Shown here in pieces: positions 48,586-57,979 of a stretch of 64,000 nucleotides of DNA. The notes below the pieces were generated by a model. The model searched no databases and was not told the origin of the DNA. It worked only from the letters and a program-made list of their open reading frames with translations. The DNA lies in assembly GCA_013141505.1 (NCBI GenBank), contig JABFQX010000002.1, positions 62,001 to 126,000 on the forward strand, read 5' to 3'. The position numbers were made by a program, and so were the translations under genes. The DNA is from Methyloglobulus sp. (GTDB lineage: Bacteria > Pseudomonadota > Gammaproteobacteria > Methylococcales > Methylomonadaceae). The stretch's first letter is position 1. The number at the start of each line of letters is the position of its first letter.

Positions 48586-49233
48586 GTGGAAATTTACGAT
48601 ACAGAAGAAGAACAACTCGAAGCCGTAAAAAGATGGTGGAAGGAAAATGGCACCTCGACGATTGTTGGTTTAGCCATTGGCATCGCCGTTATCGTGGGCT
48701 GGAATTATTTTCAAGATCACAAGAAAGAGCAAGCCAATCAGGCTTCAGCTATTTATGATCAATTAATCAAAGCATCTGAGACAAATCAAAAAGATTCGGT
48801 TGATAAACTAGCCAAGCGTTTGGAAGAACAATTTTCGGGTACGAATTATGCCGCTTATGCCGGCTTGTTTCAGGCGAAATTTAAAGTCGACCAAGGTGAT
48901 ATTGCTGGAGCCAAGGACATCCTGAAAAAAATAGCGGCTGGTTCGGATAAAGAATTAAGCCATGTTGCCAAAATAAGATTGGTAAAACTTATGTTGGCGA
49001 GCGGTGAATATGAAGATGGCTTGAAGTTGATTAATGGCATCGACCAATCCGGTGCTGCAAAGTTTTCCGATAATTACGATGAACTGGTTGGCGATCTATA
49101 TGTTGCACTGGATCGTTTGGACGAAGCTCGTACCTCTTATCAAAAAGCCCAAAAGAATGGCTACCAGTCACCGTTGTTGCAACTTAAAATCGACGACCTG
49201 ACTGCGCCAGAAACTGTTGCTGCAAAAAAATAA
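48586..49233 (+). CDS. yfgM: YfgM family ancillary SecYEG translocon / chaperone protein
   Basis: A 215-residue membrane-anchored periplasmic protein. A short cytoplasmic N-terminus (EEEQLEAVKRWWKENG) leads into one helix (IVGLAIGIAVIVGWNYF), followed by TPR-like helices. This is the YfgM pattern; in E. coli it interacts with PpiD at the Sec translocon. Start is GTG, and hisS precedes and bamB follows, the conserved order. Its stop overlaps the bamB ATG by one base (TAATG). Confidence 0.9.
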   Translation: MEIYDTEEEQLEAVKRWWKENGTSTIVGLAIGIAVIVGWNYFQDHKKEQANQASAIYDQLIKASETNQKDSVDKLAKRLEEQFSGTNYAAYAGLFQAKFKVDQGDIAGAKDILKKIAAGSDKELSHVAKIRLVKLMLASGEYEDGLKLINGIDQSGAAKFSDNYDELVGDLYVALDRLDEARTSYQKAQKNGYQSPLLQLKIDDLTAPETVAAKK

Positions 49234-50450
49234 TGCGCTTACTTATCTCATTTTGCCTTGCCCTGATGCTCTCGGGTTGTGCCGCTTTCGATACCGTTGG
49301 CGATTCCCTGTCCGGCATCAAAGATTATTTCACCGGTGGCGCGGACAATTCCGAGCCACCCAGCGAACTGGTCGAGTACACACCGGAAATCAAGGCCGAA
49401 GTGCTTTGGGATGAAAGCGTAGGCGTGGGTGCCGATGGGCAAACTTTGAAGCTCGTTCCTGCTATCGGCAATGGCAGAATCTTTGCGGCGGATCGGGATG
49501 GCTTGGTGCAGGCCAGGGATTTGACGACAGGCAACCTTGTCTGGGAAGTCGAAATCGAAAATGAAGCGGGTGATGAAGTCAACTTTTCCAGCGGCCCAGG
49601 GTTGGGTGCAAATACCGTCATCCTGGGCACAAACGATGCCGAGGTTATTGCCTTAAATAATGAAAACGGCGCGTTACTTTGGAAAGTGCCGGTTTCCAGC
49701 GAAGTGTTGGCCGTGCCTGTGGCCGCGCAAGGTATCATTATCATTCGTACAACCGATGGTTCTGTCATTGCTTTAAATGAAAAGACTGGGCAAAAAATCT
49801 GGAGCTATGAACACAATGTCCCTACCTTAACGGTGCGTGGTACGGGTGTGCCGTTAATCATAGACATGGATAACACCAACACTATCATCGAAGGTTACGA
49901 CAACGGCAAACTGATGGCGTTACGCCTGGATGATGGCAAGTATGTTTGGGAGTCCAGCGTCACCCTCCCCAAAGGACGTTCAGAAGTCGAGCGTTTGGTC
50001 GATATAGATGTTGATCCTATCGAAGCCAAAGGCGTTATTTATACCGCTAGCTATAACGGTGGTTCGGCCGCAGTTTCAATTCTGGATGGCGATGTCTTGT
50101 GGCGGAACGAAAACGTATCTTCACATACCGGCTTAAGTTTGGACTCCCAAAACCTCTATGTTTCCAATTCAGATGGACATGTCGTGCAATTGGATATACG
50201 TACAGGCTCGTCGCTGTGGGAGCAAAAAGATTTACATGGACGCAGATTGACCTCGCCTGTCACTTACGAATCGTATGTGGTTGTAGGCGATCTGGAAGGT
50301 TATGTACATTGGTTGAGCAGTAGTGATGGCCGTCAACTCGGCCGAGTCAAGGTGGCGGGTGATGCTATTGAAGTCAAGCCCTTGGTGGTTGGAGATACTG
50401 TATACATCTATGCTAAAGACGGCACACTCGCCGCTTTGAAAGCCCAATAG
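49233..50450 (+). CDS. bamB: outer-membrane protein assembly factor BamB
   Basis: A 405-residue lipoprotein of the BAM complex that folds outer-membrane beta-barrels. The lipobox is LMLSGCAAFDTV at the N-terminus. Repeated PQQ-type blades follow, such as GRIFAADRDGLVQARDLTTG, VIALNENGALLWKVP-like units and DGSVIALNEKTGQKIWSYEH, as expected for an eight-bladed propeller. E. coli BamB is 392 residues. Its start overlaps the yfgM stop. Intact. Confidence 0.95.
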   Translation: MRLLISFCLALMLSGCAAFDTVGDSLSGIKDYFTGGADNSEPPSELVEYTPEIKAEVLWDESVGVGADGQTLKLVPAIGNGRIFAADRDGLVQARDLTTGNLVWEVEIENEAGDEVNFSSGPGLGANTVILGTNDAEVIALNNENGALLWKVPVSSEVLAVPVAAQGIIIIRTTDGSVIALNEKTGQKIWSYEHNVPTLTVRGTGVPLIIDMDNTNTIIEGYDNGKLMALRLDDGKYVWESSVTLPKGRSEVERLVDIDVDPIEAKGVIYTASYNGGSAAVSILDGDVLWRNENVSSHTGLSLDSQNLYVSNSDGHVVQLDIRTGSSLWEQKDLHGRRLTSPVTYESYVVVGDLEGYVHWLSSSDGRQLGRVKVAGDAIEVKPLVVGDTVYIYAKDGTLAALKAQ

Positions 50451-50454
50451 ATTT

Positions 50455-51849
50455 ATGTTGCCTGTCATAGCCCTGGTAGGGCGACCCAATGTCGGTAAAT
50501 CGACTTTATTTAATTACCTGACCCGTAGCCGAGAAGCACTGGTTGCGGATTTTCCTGGCCTGACCCGGGACAGGCAGTATGGCCGTTTGAAACACGGCGA
50601 CCGACCCTGCCTGATCGTCGATACCGGCGGTATAGCCGATGATGCCGAGGGCATAGAAAGCCTTTCCAGAAAGCAGGTGCAAGTCGCACTGGAAGAAGCC
50701 GACATCATTTTTTTTATGGTTGATGCCCGAGAAGGCTTGAGCGTATCCGATAAAGTGATTGCCGAAACCTTGCGGAAACTGGCTAAACCGGTCGTGTTGG
50801 TGACCAATAAAATCGACGGCATTGATTCAACGGTCGCCATGTCAGATTTTTATTCCCTGGCTTTGGGTGAGCCTGTCGCTTGTTCAGCAACGCATGGACG
50901 CGGCATTCCCGAACTGCTGGAAAGGGCTTATGCTTTATTGCCACCAGTACAAGCGAGTGCGGATGATAATCAAGGCGGGATTGGTATTGCCGTAGTCGGT
51001 AGGCCTAATGTAGGGAAATCCACCCTCGTTAACCGATTGTTGGGAGAAGAACGGGTCATCGTTTACGACCAGCCCGGCACGACCCGCGACAGCATTTATA
51101 TCCCCTTTGAAAGAAACGGCAAACAATTTACCCTGATTGACACGGCGGGTATGCGTCGCCGCGCAAGGGTTTCAGAAGCTATCGAAAAATTCAGTATTAT
51201 TAAATCCTTACAAGCCATCGAAAAAGCCCATGTGGTCATTTTTTTAATTGATGCCAGCGAAGGCATTACCGATCAGGACGCGCATTTATTGGGTTTGGTA
51301 TTGGAAGCGGGACGGGCATTGATTGTCGGTTTGAACAAATGGGATGGCTTAAGCCCTGACCAAAAAAACACCATCCAACGGCATTTGGATATAAAACTGT
51401 CTTTCCTCGAATTCGCGGAAAAGCGTCCGATATCGGCATTGCATGGCAGTGGTGTTGGCAAACTGTTCGATGTTGTCCATACCCTGTATGATTCGGCGAT
51501 GGTCAATATGTCCACACCGATGTTGACCCGAATCCTCAAAGAAGCCACCGACGCGCATCAGCCGCCTTTAGTGGGCAATCGACGTATCAAGTTAAAGTAC
51601 GCACACCAGGGCGGACGCAATCCACCTGTAGTCATCATCCACGGCGTGCAAACTGATGCGCTGCCGATTTCTTATAAGCGCTACCTGACCAATTATTTCA
51701 GGACAAAACTGCATTTATCCGGTACGCCGATACGTTTGGAATTCAAGTCGCCCATCAACCCTTTTCATGGCCAAAAAAGCAAGCTAGGCGATAAGCTAGT
51801 CGAAAAACGTAAGCGCTTGGTTAGGCGCATTAAAAAAAATGAAAAATAA
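50455..51849 (+). CDS. der: ribosome-associated GTPase Der (EngA)
   Basis: A 464-residue GTPase with two consecutive G domains, needed for 50S subunit assembly. The first P-loop is GRPNVGKSTLFNYLT near residue 9, with VTNKID for G4. The second is VVGRPNVGKSTLVNRLLGEE near 180, with VGLNKWDGL for its G4. The C-terminal KH-like domain includes RRIKLKYAHQGGRNPPVVI. It follows bamB by 4 bases, as in E. coli. Complete length. Confidence 0.97.
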   Translation: MLPVIALVGRPNVGKSTLFNYLTRSREALVADFPGLTRDRQYGRLKHGDRPCLIVDTGGIADDAEGIESLSRKQVQVALEEADIIFFMVDAREGLSVSDKVIAETLRKLAKPVVLVTNKIDGIDSTVAMSDFYSLALGEPVACSATHGRGIPELLERAYALLPPVQASADDNQGGIGIAVVGRPNVGKSTLVNRLLGEERVIVYDQPGTTRDSIYIPFERNGKQFTLIDTAGMRRRARVSEAIEKFSIIKSLQAIEKAHVVIFLIDASEGITDQDAHLLGLVLEAGRALIVGLNKWDGLSPDQKNTIQRHLDIKLSFLEFAEKRPISALHGSGVGKLFDVVHTLYDSAMVNMSTPMLTRILKEATDAHQPPLVGNRRIKLKYAHQGGRNPPVVIIHGVQTDALPISYKRYLTNYFRTKLHLSGTPIRLEFKSPINPFHGQKSKLGDKLVEKRKRLVRRIKKNEK

Positions 51850-51891
51850 TTCAATAACCTACCGACATTAAACCACAAGAGGAATAAGATC

Positions 51892-52386
51892 ATGGCCACC
51901 ATCAAATTTCAAGGCAGTCCGCTTCATACTTCTGGTGAATTACCTGCGGTTGGTAGCAAAGCGCCTGATTTCTTCTTGGTTAATGGCAAATTGGCGGATG
52001 TCAATTTGGCAAGTTATGCGGGAAATAAAAAAATATTGAATATCGTCCCCAGCCTGGATACACCAACTTGCGCGATGTCTACGCGTAAATTCAACGAAAA
52101 GGCCAGCAAGCTCGATAATACCGTCGTGTTGGTGATTTCCGCAGATTTACCGTTCGCGCAGTGCCGGTTTTGTGAAACCGAGGGTTTAAAAGATGTCATA
52201 CCGTTATCGACTTTTCGTTCCAGTTTTGCCGATGATTACGGGGTCAAATTAACAGATACTTTCCTTGCTGGTTTAACTGCCCGCGCAGTCATCATCATCG
52301 ACGAAAGCGACAATGTGGTTTACACCCAGTTGGTTGACGAGTTGGCTAATGAGCCGGATTACGATAGTGCATTGGCGGTTTTGTAA
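51892..52386 (+). CDS. tpx: thiol peroxidase
   Basis: A 164-residue atypical 2-Cys peroxiredoxin that reduces lipid and other hydroperoxides with thioredoxin. The peroxidatic Cys lies in [15 protein letters not shown] and the resolving Cys in [11 protein letters not shown], both at the expected spacing. An extra Cys also lies in that second motif. The ATG is preceded by AAGAGGAAT. Length is nearly the same as the E. coli protein (168). Confidence 0.95.
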   Translation: MATIKFQGSPLHTSGELPAVGSKAPDFFLVNGKLADVNLASYAGNKKILNIVPSLDTPTCAMSTRKFNEKASKLDNTVVLVISADLPFAQCRFCETEGLKDVIPLSTFRSSFADDYGVKLTDTFLAGLTARAVIIIDESDNVVYTQLVDELANEPDYDSALAVL

Positions 52387-52425
52387 GCGGATCTTTTAGG
52401 TTTGTTACGACAAACGGTTATCCGC
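52387..52425 (+). terminator. nested hairpin just after tpx
   Basis: The sequence starts at the base after the stop codon. Outer arms GCGGAT/ATCCGC enclose an inner perfect stem GTTTGT/ACAAAC with loop TACG. Without a T-run it is a probable mRNA-end or rho-dependent stop structure rather than a classical terminator. Confidence 0.55.
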
Positions 52426-52542
52426 GTATAACCAACCACACCCAGTAAAGTTAATTCCAAATGAGAGAGCCATATTCAATTGCAGATAAAGGATCGTTTT
52501 TAGTTTCTATAGTCAGCAAATTATTCCTCTTTTGTAGTTAAC

Positions 52543-53772
52543 GTGCTTAATATCATCTGGATTGGCTTTTTTCTCGCCGCGTTTTGCACCGCATTAGTTA
52601 AACTTCTATTTTTTGGCGACCAGCAAGTTTTTACGTTGCTTATGGAAGCCATGTTCAGCTTGTCGAAATCGGCGTTTGAAATTTCTTTGGGGCTAACCGG
52701 GGTGTTGTCCTTGTGGCTGGGGATTATGCGAATTGGCGAGCGCAGCGGCTTTATCCAATTGTTGACGCAGTTTCTCACGCCATTATTTACTAAACTGATG
52801 CCCGATGTGCCGGAAGGTCACCCCGCCCTGGGTGCAATTGTCATGAATATCTCCGCCAATATGCTTGGTTTGGATAATGCCGCCACGCCTTTGGGCATAA
52901 AGGCAATGAAAGAACTGCAAACTCTAAATCCGCATCCTGAAACCGCCACCAACGCACAAATCCTGTTCCTTGTTATCAATACATCAGGCGTGACTTTATT
53001 TCCTGTAACGATTTTGACGTATCGCGCGCAATTAGGTGCGGCTAATCCTACAGATGTTTTCATCCCCATCCTGATCGCCACCTACATATCAACATTGGTG
53101 GGCCTGCTTGCCGTTGCGGTCGTGCAAAAAATCAATTTGCTGGATAAGGTTGTTATGACCTATTTAGTTGGATTTACCGTAATTGTGGGTGGTTTGCTCG
53201 GCTATTTCACTCATTTGCCCCAGCAAGAAATGCTGATGCAATCGGCATTGATGAGTAATGTCATCCTATTTTCTTTGGTGATTACCTTTATTTGCGGCGC
53301 AGTTTACAAAAAAGTGAATGCTTATGATGCCTTCATCGAAGGTGCGAAAGAAGGTTTTCAAACGGCTGTCACGATCATTCCGTATCTGGTCGCCATGTTG
53401 GTGGCGATTGGCGTATTCAGGGCGAGCGGCGCACTGGATTTGCTGGCGGATGGCGTACGTTCTATTGTCCATTTTTTTAAGATGGATGATCGATTTGTGG
53501 ATGCCCTGCCGACTGCTTTGATAAAACCTTTTAGCGGCAGCGGCGCCAGGGCGATGATGATCGACACCATGAAAACCCACGGCGCGGATTCTTTTGCCGG
53601 ACGCTTATCATCAATTGTTCAGGGCAGTACGGAAACGACTTTTTACGTGCTGGCGATATACTTTGGCGCGGTAGGCATCAAGCATATTCGCCATGCCGCC
53701 GCCTGTGGGATAATATCCGATTTTGGCGGTATTATCGCGGCTATTATTGTTGCTTATTGGTTTTTTGGTTAA
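52543..53772 (+). CDS. fused SpmA/SpmB-type nucleoside-recognition membrane protein
   Basis: A 409-residue polytopic protein joining two Gate-domain halves. The first carries the SpmA-like GHPALGAIVMNISANMLGLD and AATPLGIKAMKELQ; the second carries the SpmB-like VTIIPYLVAMLVAIGVFRAS and MMIDTMKTHGADSFAGRL with SIVQGSTETTFYVLAIYFG. In spore-formers SpmA and SpmB affect spore core dehydration; this organism is not a spore-former, so the name is only a family label, and transport of nucleoside-like or other small molecules is likely. The GTG start lacks a strong Shine-Dalgarno, so the N-terminus is tentative. Confidence 0.87.
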   Translation: MLNIIWIGFFLAAFCTALVKLLFFGDQQVFTLLMEAMFSLSKSAFEISLGLTGVLSLWLGIMRIGERSGFIQLLTQFLTPLFTKLMPDVPEGHPALGAIVMNISANMLGLDNAATPLGIKAMKELQTLNPHPETATNAQILFLVINTSGVTLFPVTILTYRAQLGAANPTDVFIPILIATYISTLVGLLAVAVVQKINLLDKVVMTYLVGFTVIVGGLLGYFTHLPQQEMLMQSALMSNVILFSLVITFICGAVYKKVNAYDAFIEGAKEGFQTAVTIIPYLVAMLVAIGVFRASGALDLLADGVRSIVHFFKMDDRFVDALPTALIKPFSGSGARAMMIDTMKTHGADSFAGRLSSIVQGSTETTFYVLAIYFGAVGIKHIRHAAACGIISDFGGIIAAIIVAYWFFG

Positions 53773-53808
53773 GTATTAACTCGAAGTTTTTTGATTTCGG
53801 TTGTTCAT

Positions 53809-53876
53809 GGTTCGACAAGCTCACCACGAACGGTTTTTTGAATTTTATTATCCGTTCGTCCTGAGCTTGTCGAAGG
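53809..53876. repeat. inverted repeat with TTCGACAAGCTC arms
   Basis: The arms GTTCGACAAGCTCACCACG and CGTCCTGAGCTTGTCGAAG, with GAACGG/CCGTTC continuing inward, form a long imperfect hairpin around an 18-base AT-rich centre. This type of intergenic hairpin is common in many proteobacterial genomes. It lies 36 bases after the SpmA/SpmB gene. Confidence 0.8.
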
Positions 53877-53890
53877 GCGAACCTCAAAAC

Positions 53891-53996
53891 GTAGGATGGA
53901 TAAGCAACGCGCATTCATCATTTGCAGGTGCGAATATAATGATAGATTTTGATGGATACCCAAAGAGCCTAAATGCACGTTGCTTATCCACCCTAC
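53891..53996. repeat. inverted repeat with GGATAAGCAACG arms
   Basis: GTAGGATGGATAAGCAACG at the left and CGTTGCTTATCCACCCTAC at the right are near-perfect inverted arms, about 65 bases apart. The central part codes for nothing recognisable. It follows the preceding repeat by 15 bases. Confidence 0.82.
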
Positions 53997-54028
53997 ATAC
54001 TTACAATATTTTTTCGGAGAAAAATAAT

Positions 54029-54857
54029 ATGAAGTTGCTTATATTATTTACGGCAATGATGTTTCCAACGTGGGTAAATGCTTTTGACAAGTATTGATAA
54101 TACTGTATGTGAAGCGTTGGCAAGTGATGCTAAAAAAGTCGTTTCTTGTTTTCGAGACCTTAAATTTAATACTGCATGTCGCAATGATCCGAAAACAGAG
54201 CTTGAGTGTTACAGGCAGGCGGCTTCAAAAATATTAGTAGAGCAGGAAGCGCAAGAAAACGCACAACAACAGGCTGATACTGCCGCCAAAGAATTGGCTG
54301 AAAAGAAAGCGTATAGCTACAGGTCTAGAATGTCTCCAGGAGCATTATCGCCCTATAGAAAAGAAGCTTATCCTAAACTTTTTGCTGAATTTGGTAGCCG
54401 AATTAATGAAATAGAAAACTTTAAAAAGAAAGCTGCCGAGATGGCACTTGATAGTGGTAAATGTGATTTTGTCGAGTATGTCGATATGAGCATAGAAAAT
54501 AGTACACTTGAACACTTGAAATTTTGGGTTGATTGCTCAAATAAACAACGTATCCGCTTAGATGAGAATCAACTTAAATCATCAGGTAAAGTTTTGACAG
54601 AAGCTGAAAAATCATGGAGCGAGGCAGATGCTTTGTCAACTTGCCAAAATGCAATCAAAAATAATGCGTCATTCCCAAGCGTGGTTGATATGCATTCATT
54701 AACTGGCACTTCGGTTCGCAAAGCAGACATTACTAATTATGTGATAGTTAATATAGATTTTGATGCAAAAAACGGTTTGGGAATGGAGCTTCCTTATAAG
54801 GCAGAATGCGTTTTTGCACCCGGTGAGCAAGGAGCTTTAAACATTTTACAACGCTAG
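54029..54857 (+). pseudogene. frameshifted exported Cys-rich protein of unknown function
   Basis: A signal peptide (KLLILFTAMMFPTWVNA) is encoded from 54029 with a good Shine-Dalgarno (GGAGAAAAA), but that frame stops at 54097. The rest, about 250 residues, is in another frame. Removing one T from the TTTT run at 54082-54085 joins them cleanly as VNA-LTSIDNTVCEA, with a normal cleavage site. The mature part has four Cys in its first 45 residues, a coiled-coil of Gln/Ala/Glu, and a C-terminal region with DALSTCQNAIKNN. The family is not recognised. A shorter start at 54078 would lack a signal peptide, so a frameshift or sequence error is the better reading. Confidence 0.65.
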
Positions 54858-54859
54858 CA

Positions 54860-55018
54860 CGTAGGGCGGATTAGACGCGCAAATAACTTTTTTGCTTTGG
54901 TTTGGGCGCGTCGTAATCCGCCGCATGAAAATATACATCCATGCGGCGGATTACGCCACGCCCAAAGATACTTGATTTATTCAGCATTAGCGGTTTTGCG
55001 TGGCTAATCCGCCCTACG
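54860..55018. repeat. nested inverted repeat with GGCGGATTAG arms
   Basis: Outer arms CGTAGGGCGGATTAG and CTAATCCGCCCTACG are perfectly complementary over 15 bp, and inner arms CGTAATCCGCCGCATG / CATGCGGCGGATTACG over 16 bp, with partial pairing between (TTTGGGCG/CGCCCAAA). The whole 159-base block could fold as one long hairpin. One outer arm also ends the FkbM gene at 20.0 kb. Confidence 0.85.
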
Positions 55019-55034
55019 ATATTAAAGAATTTTG

Positions 55035-56333
55035 ATGAAAGTCCATTTAAAAACATTAGGTTGCCGCCTGAACGAAGCCGAACTGGAAACCTGGGCGCAG
55101 GCGTTCCAAAAATCCGGACATCAAGTGACCCGGCAAGCCGAAAGCGCCAACCTGATCGTGATTAATTCGTGTGCCGTCACCCAGGACGCCGCCAGAAAAT
55201 CCCGTCAATTGATTCGTCGTGTTCATCGGGAAAATCCCGCCGCCAAATTGGTCGTTAGCGGTTGCTATGCCACGCTTAATCAACAAGAAGCCGAGCAATT
55301 GTTAGGCGTTGATCTAGTCGTAAGCAACAAAGATAAAAGCCAATTGGTCGAAAAGGCCTTAACCGAATTAAACCTGGAAACTATGCCCGCGATGGCGACC
55401 GAACCGGGCGAAATATCTTTATTTACCCGTGGTCGTCAACGCGCATTTATTAAAGTGCAGGACGGCTGCCGTTACCGCTGTACCTTTTGTATCGTCACTA
55501 TCGCCCGTGGTGAGGAACTTAGCCGGACTCTGCAAGAAATAATCGCTGAGATCAATGCGCTGCACCGGCAGAATATTAATGAGATTATTCTGACCGGCGT
55601 ACATTTGGGCGGTTATGGCAGTGACATAGGCAGCAACCTTACAGCGTTAATCCAAACCATTCTTGACGAAACTGAAATACCACGCATAAGGCTGGGTTCA
55701 TTGGAACCTTGGGAGTTGAACGACGAGTTTTATCAGCTTTTCGATAATCCTAGAATCATGCCGCACCTGCATTTGCCGCTCCAAAGCGGTTCTTATTCTG
55801 TTTTGCGGCGGATGGCTCGACGTTGTAAAACCGAAGAGTTTGCCGAAATTGTTTTCCGTTTACGACAAATAAATCCGCTGTTTAACATTACCACCGATGT
55901 TATTGTCGGTTTTCCCGGCGAAACCGAGCAAGAATGGCAAGAGAGCTTTGAATATATCAAGCAAGTCAGTTTCGGACAGCTCCATATCTTCACTTACTCG
56001 CCCAGAGAGGGGACAAAAGCCGTCTCCTTGGCTGATCCCGTTCCAGAACAGATAAAAAAACACCGTAGTCAGCAATTACACAAACTTGGCGATGAGATGC
56101 GTTTACAGTTCTATCAGGCGAATCTAAGTCAGCAGTTCCCGGTCTTATGGGAAGGCTATTGCGAACCTCTTGGCGAAGACAGGCAGCGGGTATTTGGTTA
56201 CACGCCCAATTACCTTAAAGTAGGGTGCGAAATTGCTAAGGAACACGTGTTGGAAAACAAAACAACTTTGGCTGTTTTAACTGAAGTACGCGACAACTTT
56301 ATAGCCGTGGAACAATCCGAAAGCGGTATCTAA
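55035..56333 (+). CDS. mtaB: tRNA threonylcarbamoyladenosine methylthiotransferase
   Basis: A 432-residue radical SAM enzyme that adds a methylthio group to t6A37 of tRNA. The N-terminal UPF0004 domain (KVHLKTLGCRLNEAELE, VINSCAVTQDAARK, VVSGCYATL) holds one cluster. The radical SAM motif DGCRYRCTFCIVTIARGEEL holds the other. The C-terminal TRAM domain follows. GCRLNEAE rather than GCQMN favours MtaB over MiaB. The ATG gives the family length and begins 16 bases after a repeat block. Confidence 0.9.
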   Translation: MKVHLKTLGCRLNEAELETWAQAFQKSGHQVTRQAESANLIVINSCAVTQDAARKSRQLIRRVHRENPAAKLVVSGCYATLNQQEAEQLLGVDLVVSNKDKSQLVEKALTELNLETMPAMATEPGEISLFTRGRQRAFIKVQDGCRYRCTFCIVTIARGEELSRTLQEIIAEINALHRQNINEIILTGVHLGGYGSDIGSNLTALIQTILDETEIPRIRLGSLEPWELNDEFYQLFDNPRIMPHLHLPLQSGSYSVLRRMARRCKTEEFAEIVFRLRQINPLFNITTDVIVGFPGETEQEWQESFEYIKQVSFGQLHIFTYSPREGTKAVSLADPVPEQIKKHRSQQLHKLGDEMRLQFYQANLSQQFPVLWEGYCEPLGEDRQRVFGYTPNYLKVGCEIAKEHVLENKTTLAVLTEVRDNFIAVEQSESGI

Positions 56334-56363
56334 GATAGGTGTTTTCACCTCTAATATCAGCTT

Positions 56364-57011
56364 ATGGAGAACACTCTACCTATTTTGTATAGTTTCCGCC
56401 GTTGCCCCTATGCCATCAGGGCAAGATTGGCAATCGCTTATGCTGGCATTGCGATAGAAATCAGGGAAGTGCAGTTAAAACAAAAGCCTGAGCAGATGCT
56501 GGCTATTTCACCCAAAGGCACAGTGCCGGTATTGCAATTGCCGGACGGCAAGGTTCTCGACGAAAGTCTGGATATCATGCGCTGGGCTTTGGCGCAAAAT
56601 GACCCCGACAACTGGCTGGACGTGGTTGAAGACGCAGGTGAGTTAATCCTCTGGAATGACGGTGAATTCAAATATTTTCTGGGCCGCTACAAATATGCTG
56701 ACCGTTATCCTGAGTTTCCGCCTAGCTATTATCGAAGTCAGGCGGAAAAATTTCTGGCTGAACTCGAAGCCAGACTTGCGCAACATCCTTTTTTAAGCGG
56801 GCATCACTATGGACTTTTGGATGCAGCTATCCTATCTTTCATCAGGCAATTTGCTGCCGTGGATAACCTGTGGTTTCAAGCGTCTGATTACCGGCGAGTA
56901 ATTGAATGGTTAAAAAGGGGGATTGCAACTGATTTATTTGCCTCGGTAATGATTAAGTATGCGATCTGGAATCCACTTGTAGACAAAATCAGTGAAATTA
57001 GGCACAATTAG
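56364..57011 (+). CDS. glutathione S-transferase family protein
   Basis: A 215-residue protein with a thioredoxin-like N-terminal domain (LYSFRRCPYAIRARLAIAYA) and an all-helical C-terminal domain, the GST arrangement. The CPYA motif and the GTVPVLQLPDGKVLDESLDI pattern, where Glu-Ser contacts glutathione, place it near glutaredoxin-2/GST-like proteins. Conjugation or deglutathionylation activity is possible; the substrate is unknown. It follows mtaB after 30 bases. Confidence 0.87.
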   Translation: MENTLPILYSFRRCPYAIRARLAIAYAGIAIEIREVQLKQKPEQMLAISPKGTVPVLQLPDGKVLDESLDIMRWALAQNDPDNWLDVVEDAGELILWNDGEFKYFLGRYKYADRYPEFPPSYYRSQAEKFLAELEARLAQHPFLSGHHYGLLDAAILSFIRQFAAVDNLWFQASDYRRVIEWLKRGIATDLFASVMIKYAIWNPLVDKISEIRHN

Positions 57012-57048
57012 CAGCTAAAATACCTACTAACCCGACAGCAGCTTAGTC

Positions 57049-57504
57049 ATGGCGACAATTACCGTACTAAATGGACCGAATTTGAATCTATTAGGTCTAC
57101 GTGAGCCCACACTCTACGGTAATCAATCATTGGCGGACATTCGGTTCTGTCTCGAAAAAACAGCGAAAAGTTTAAATCATCACCTTAACTTTCACCAAAA
57201 CAATGCCGAGCATGAGATTGTCGATCTTATCCATCAGGCTTATCAGGCTCAGGTAGATTTCATTATTATCAACCCTGCTGCATTTACCCATACCAGTATT
57301 GCCATTCGTGATGCCTTACTGGCAACCCGAATACCTTTTATTGAAGTGCACTTATCAAACGTACACGCCCGCGAACCATTTCGGCATCATTCCTATCTTT
57401 CTGATATTGCTGTTGGGGTCATTTGCGGACTGGGCGCGATAGGGTACGAGTTGGCTTTGCAGGCCGCCCATCAGAATTTATGCTCATTAGAAAATAACAA
57501 ATAA
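57049..57504 (+). CDS. aroQ: type II 3-dehydroquinate dehydratase
   Basis: The 151-residue dodecameric enzyme of the shikimate pathway. Family motifs are [17 protein letters not shown] with the catalytic Tyr, [33 protein letters not shown] and [17 protein letters not shown] with the catalytic His. It precedes accB by 13 bases, the common aroQ-accB-accC order. Complete. Confidence 0.96.
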   Translation: MATITVLNGPNLNLLGLREPTLYGNQSLADIRFCLEKTAKSLNHHLNFHQNNAEHEIVDLIHQAYQAQVDFIIINPAAFTHTSIAIRDALLATRIPFIEVHLSNVHAREPFRHHSYLSDIAVGVICGLGAIGYELALQAAHQNLCSLENNK

Positions 57505-57517
57505 GAGACGACCCATC

Positions 57518-57961
57518 ATGGACATCAGAAAAATAAAAAAATTAATAGAGATTTTAGAGGAATCAGGAATAGCCGAGCTGGAAATCAAGGAAGGCGAAGA
57601 GGCAATTCGTATTACCCGCTATTCCGCAGCACCTGCGTCGGTTGCTTATGCTCCCGCGCCAGTGCAGATTACCGCCGGACATGCGCCCGGTTTAACGGTA
57701 GCCGCCGATGTAGAGGAAAAATTGTCTGGGCATATTGTTAAATCGCCAATGGTAGGTACTTTTTACCGATCCGCTTCGCCTGGTACTAAAGCCTTTGTTG
57801 AGGTTGGGCATTCCGTGCAAGCCGGGGACACGCTCTGCATCATCGAAGCCATGAAAATACTTAATCAAATCGAAGCGGACAAAACCGGAACTGTCACCAA
57901 GATTCTGGTAGATAATGCGGAACCGGTCGAATACGGTCAACCCTTGTTCATCATTGAATAA
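57518..57961 (+). CDS. accB: acetyl-CoA carboxylase biotin carboxyl carrier protein
   Basis: A 147-residue carrier of the first committed fatty-acid synthesis enzyme. The N-terminal helix ([20 protein letters not shown]) is followed by an Ala/Pro-rich linker ([17 protein letters not shown]) and the biotinyl domain. The biotin-attachment Lys is in [18 protein letters not shown], and [10 protein letters not shown] closes the domain. Followed by accC after 18 bases. Length matches E. coli (156). Confidence 0.97.
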   Translation: MDIRKIKKLIEILEESGIAELEIKEGEEAIRITRYSAAPASVAYAPAPVQITAGHAPGLTVAADVEEKLSGHIVKSPMVGTFYRSASPGTKAFVEVGHSVQAGDTLCIIEAMKILNQIEADKTGTVTKILVDNAEPVEYGQPLFIIE

Positions 57962-57979
57962 TAACTGGACGAGAAAGCC

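Noticed and set aside
53801-54097. 98-codon plus-strand frame through the repeats
   Set aside because: It runs through two inverted repeats and only its last 23 codons look real; these are the signal peptide counted in the frameshifted gene from 54029.
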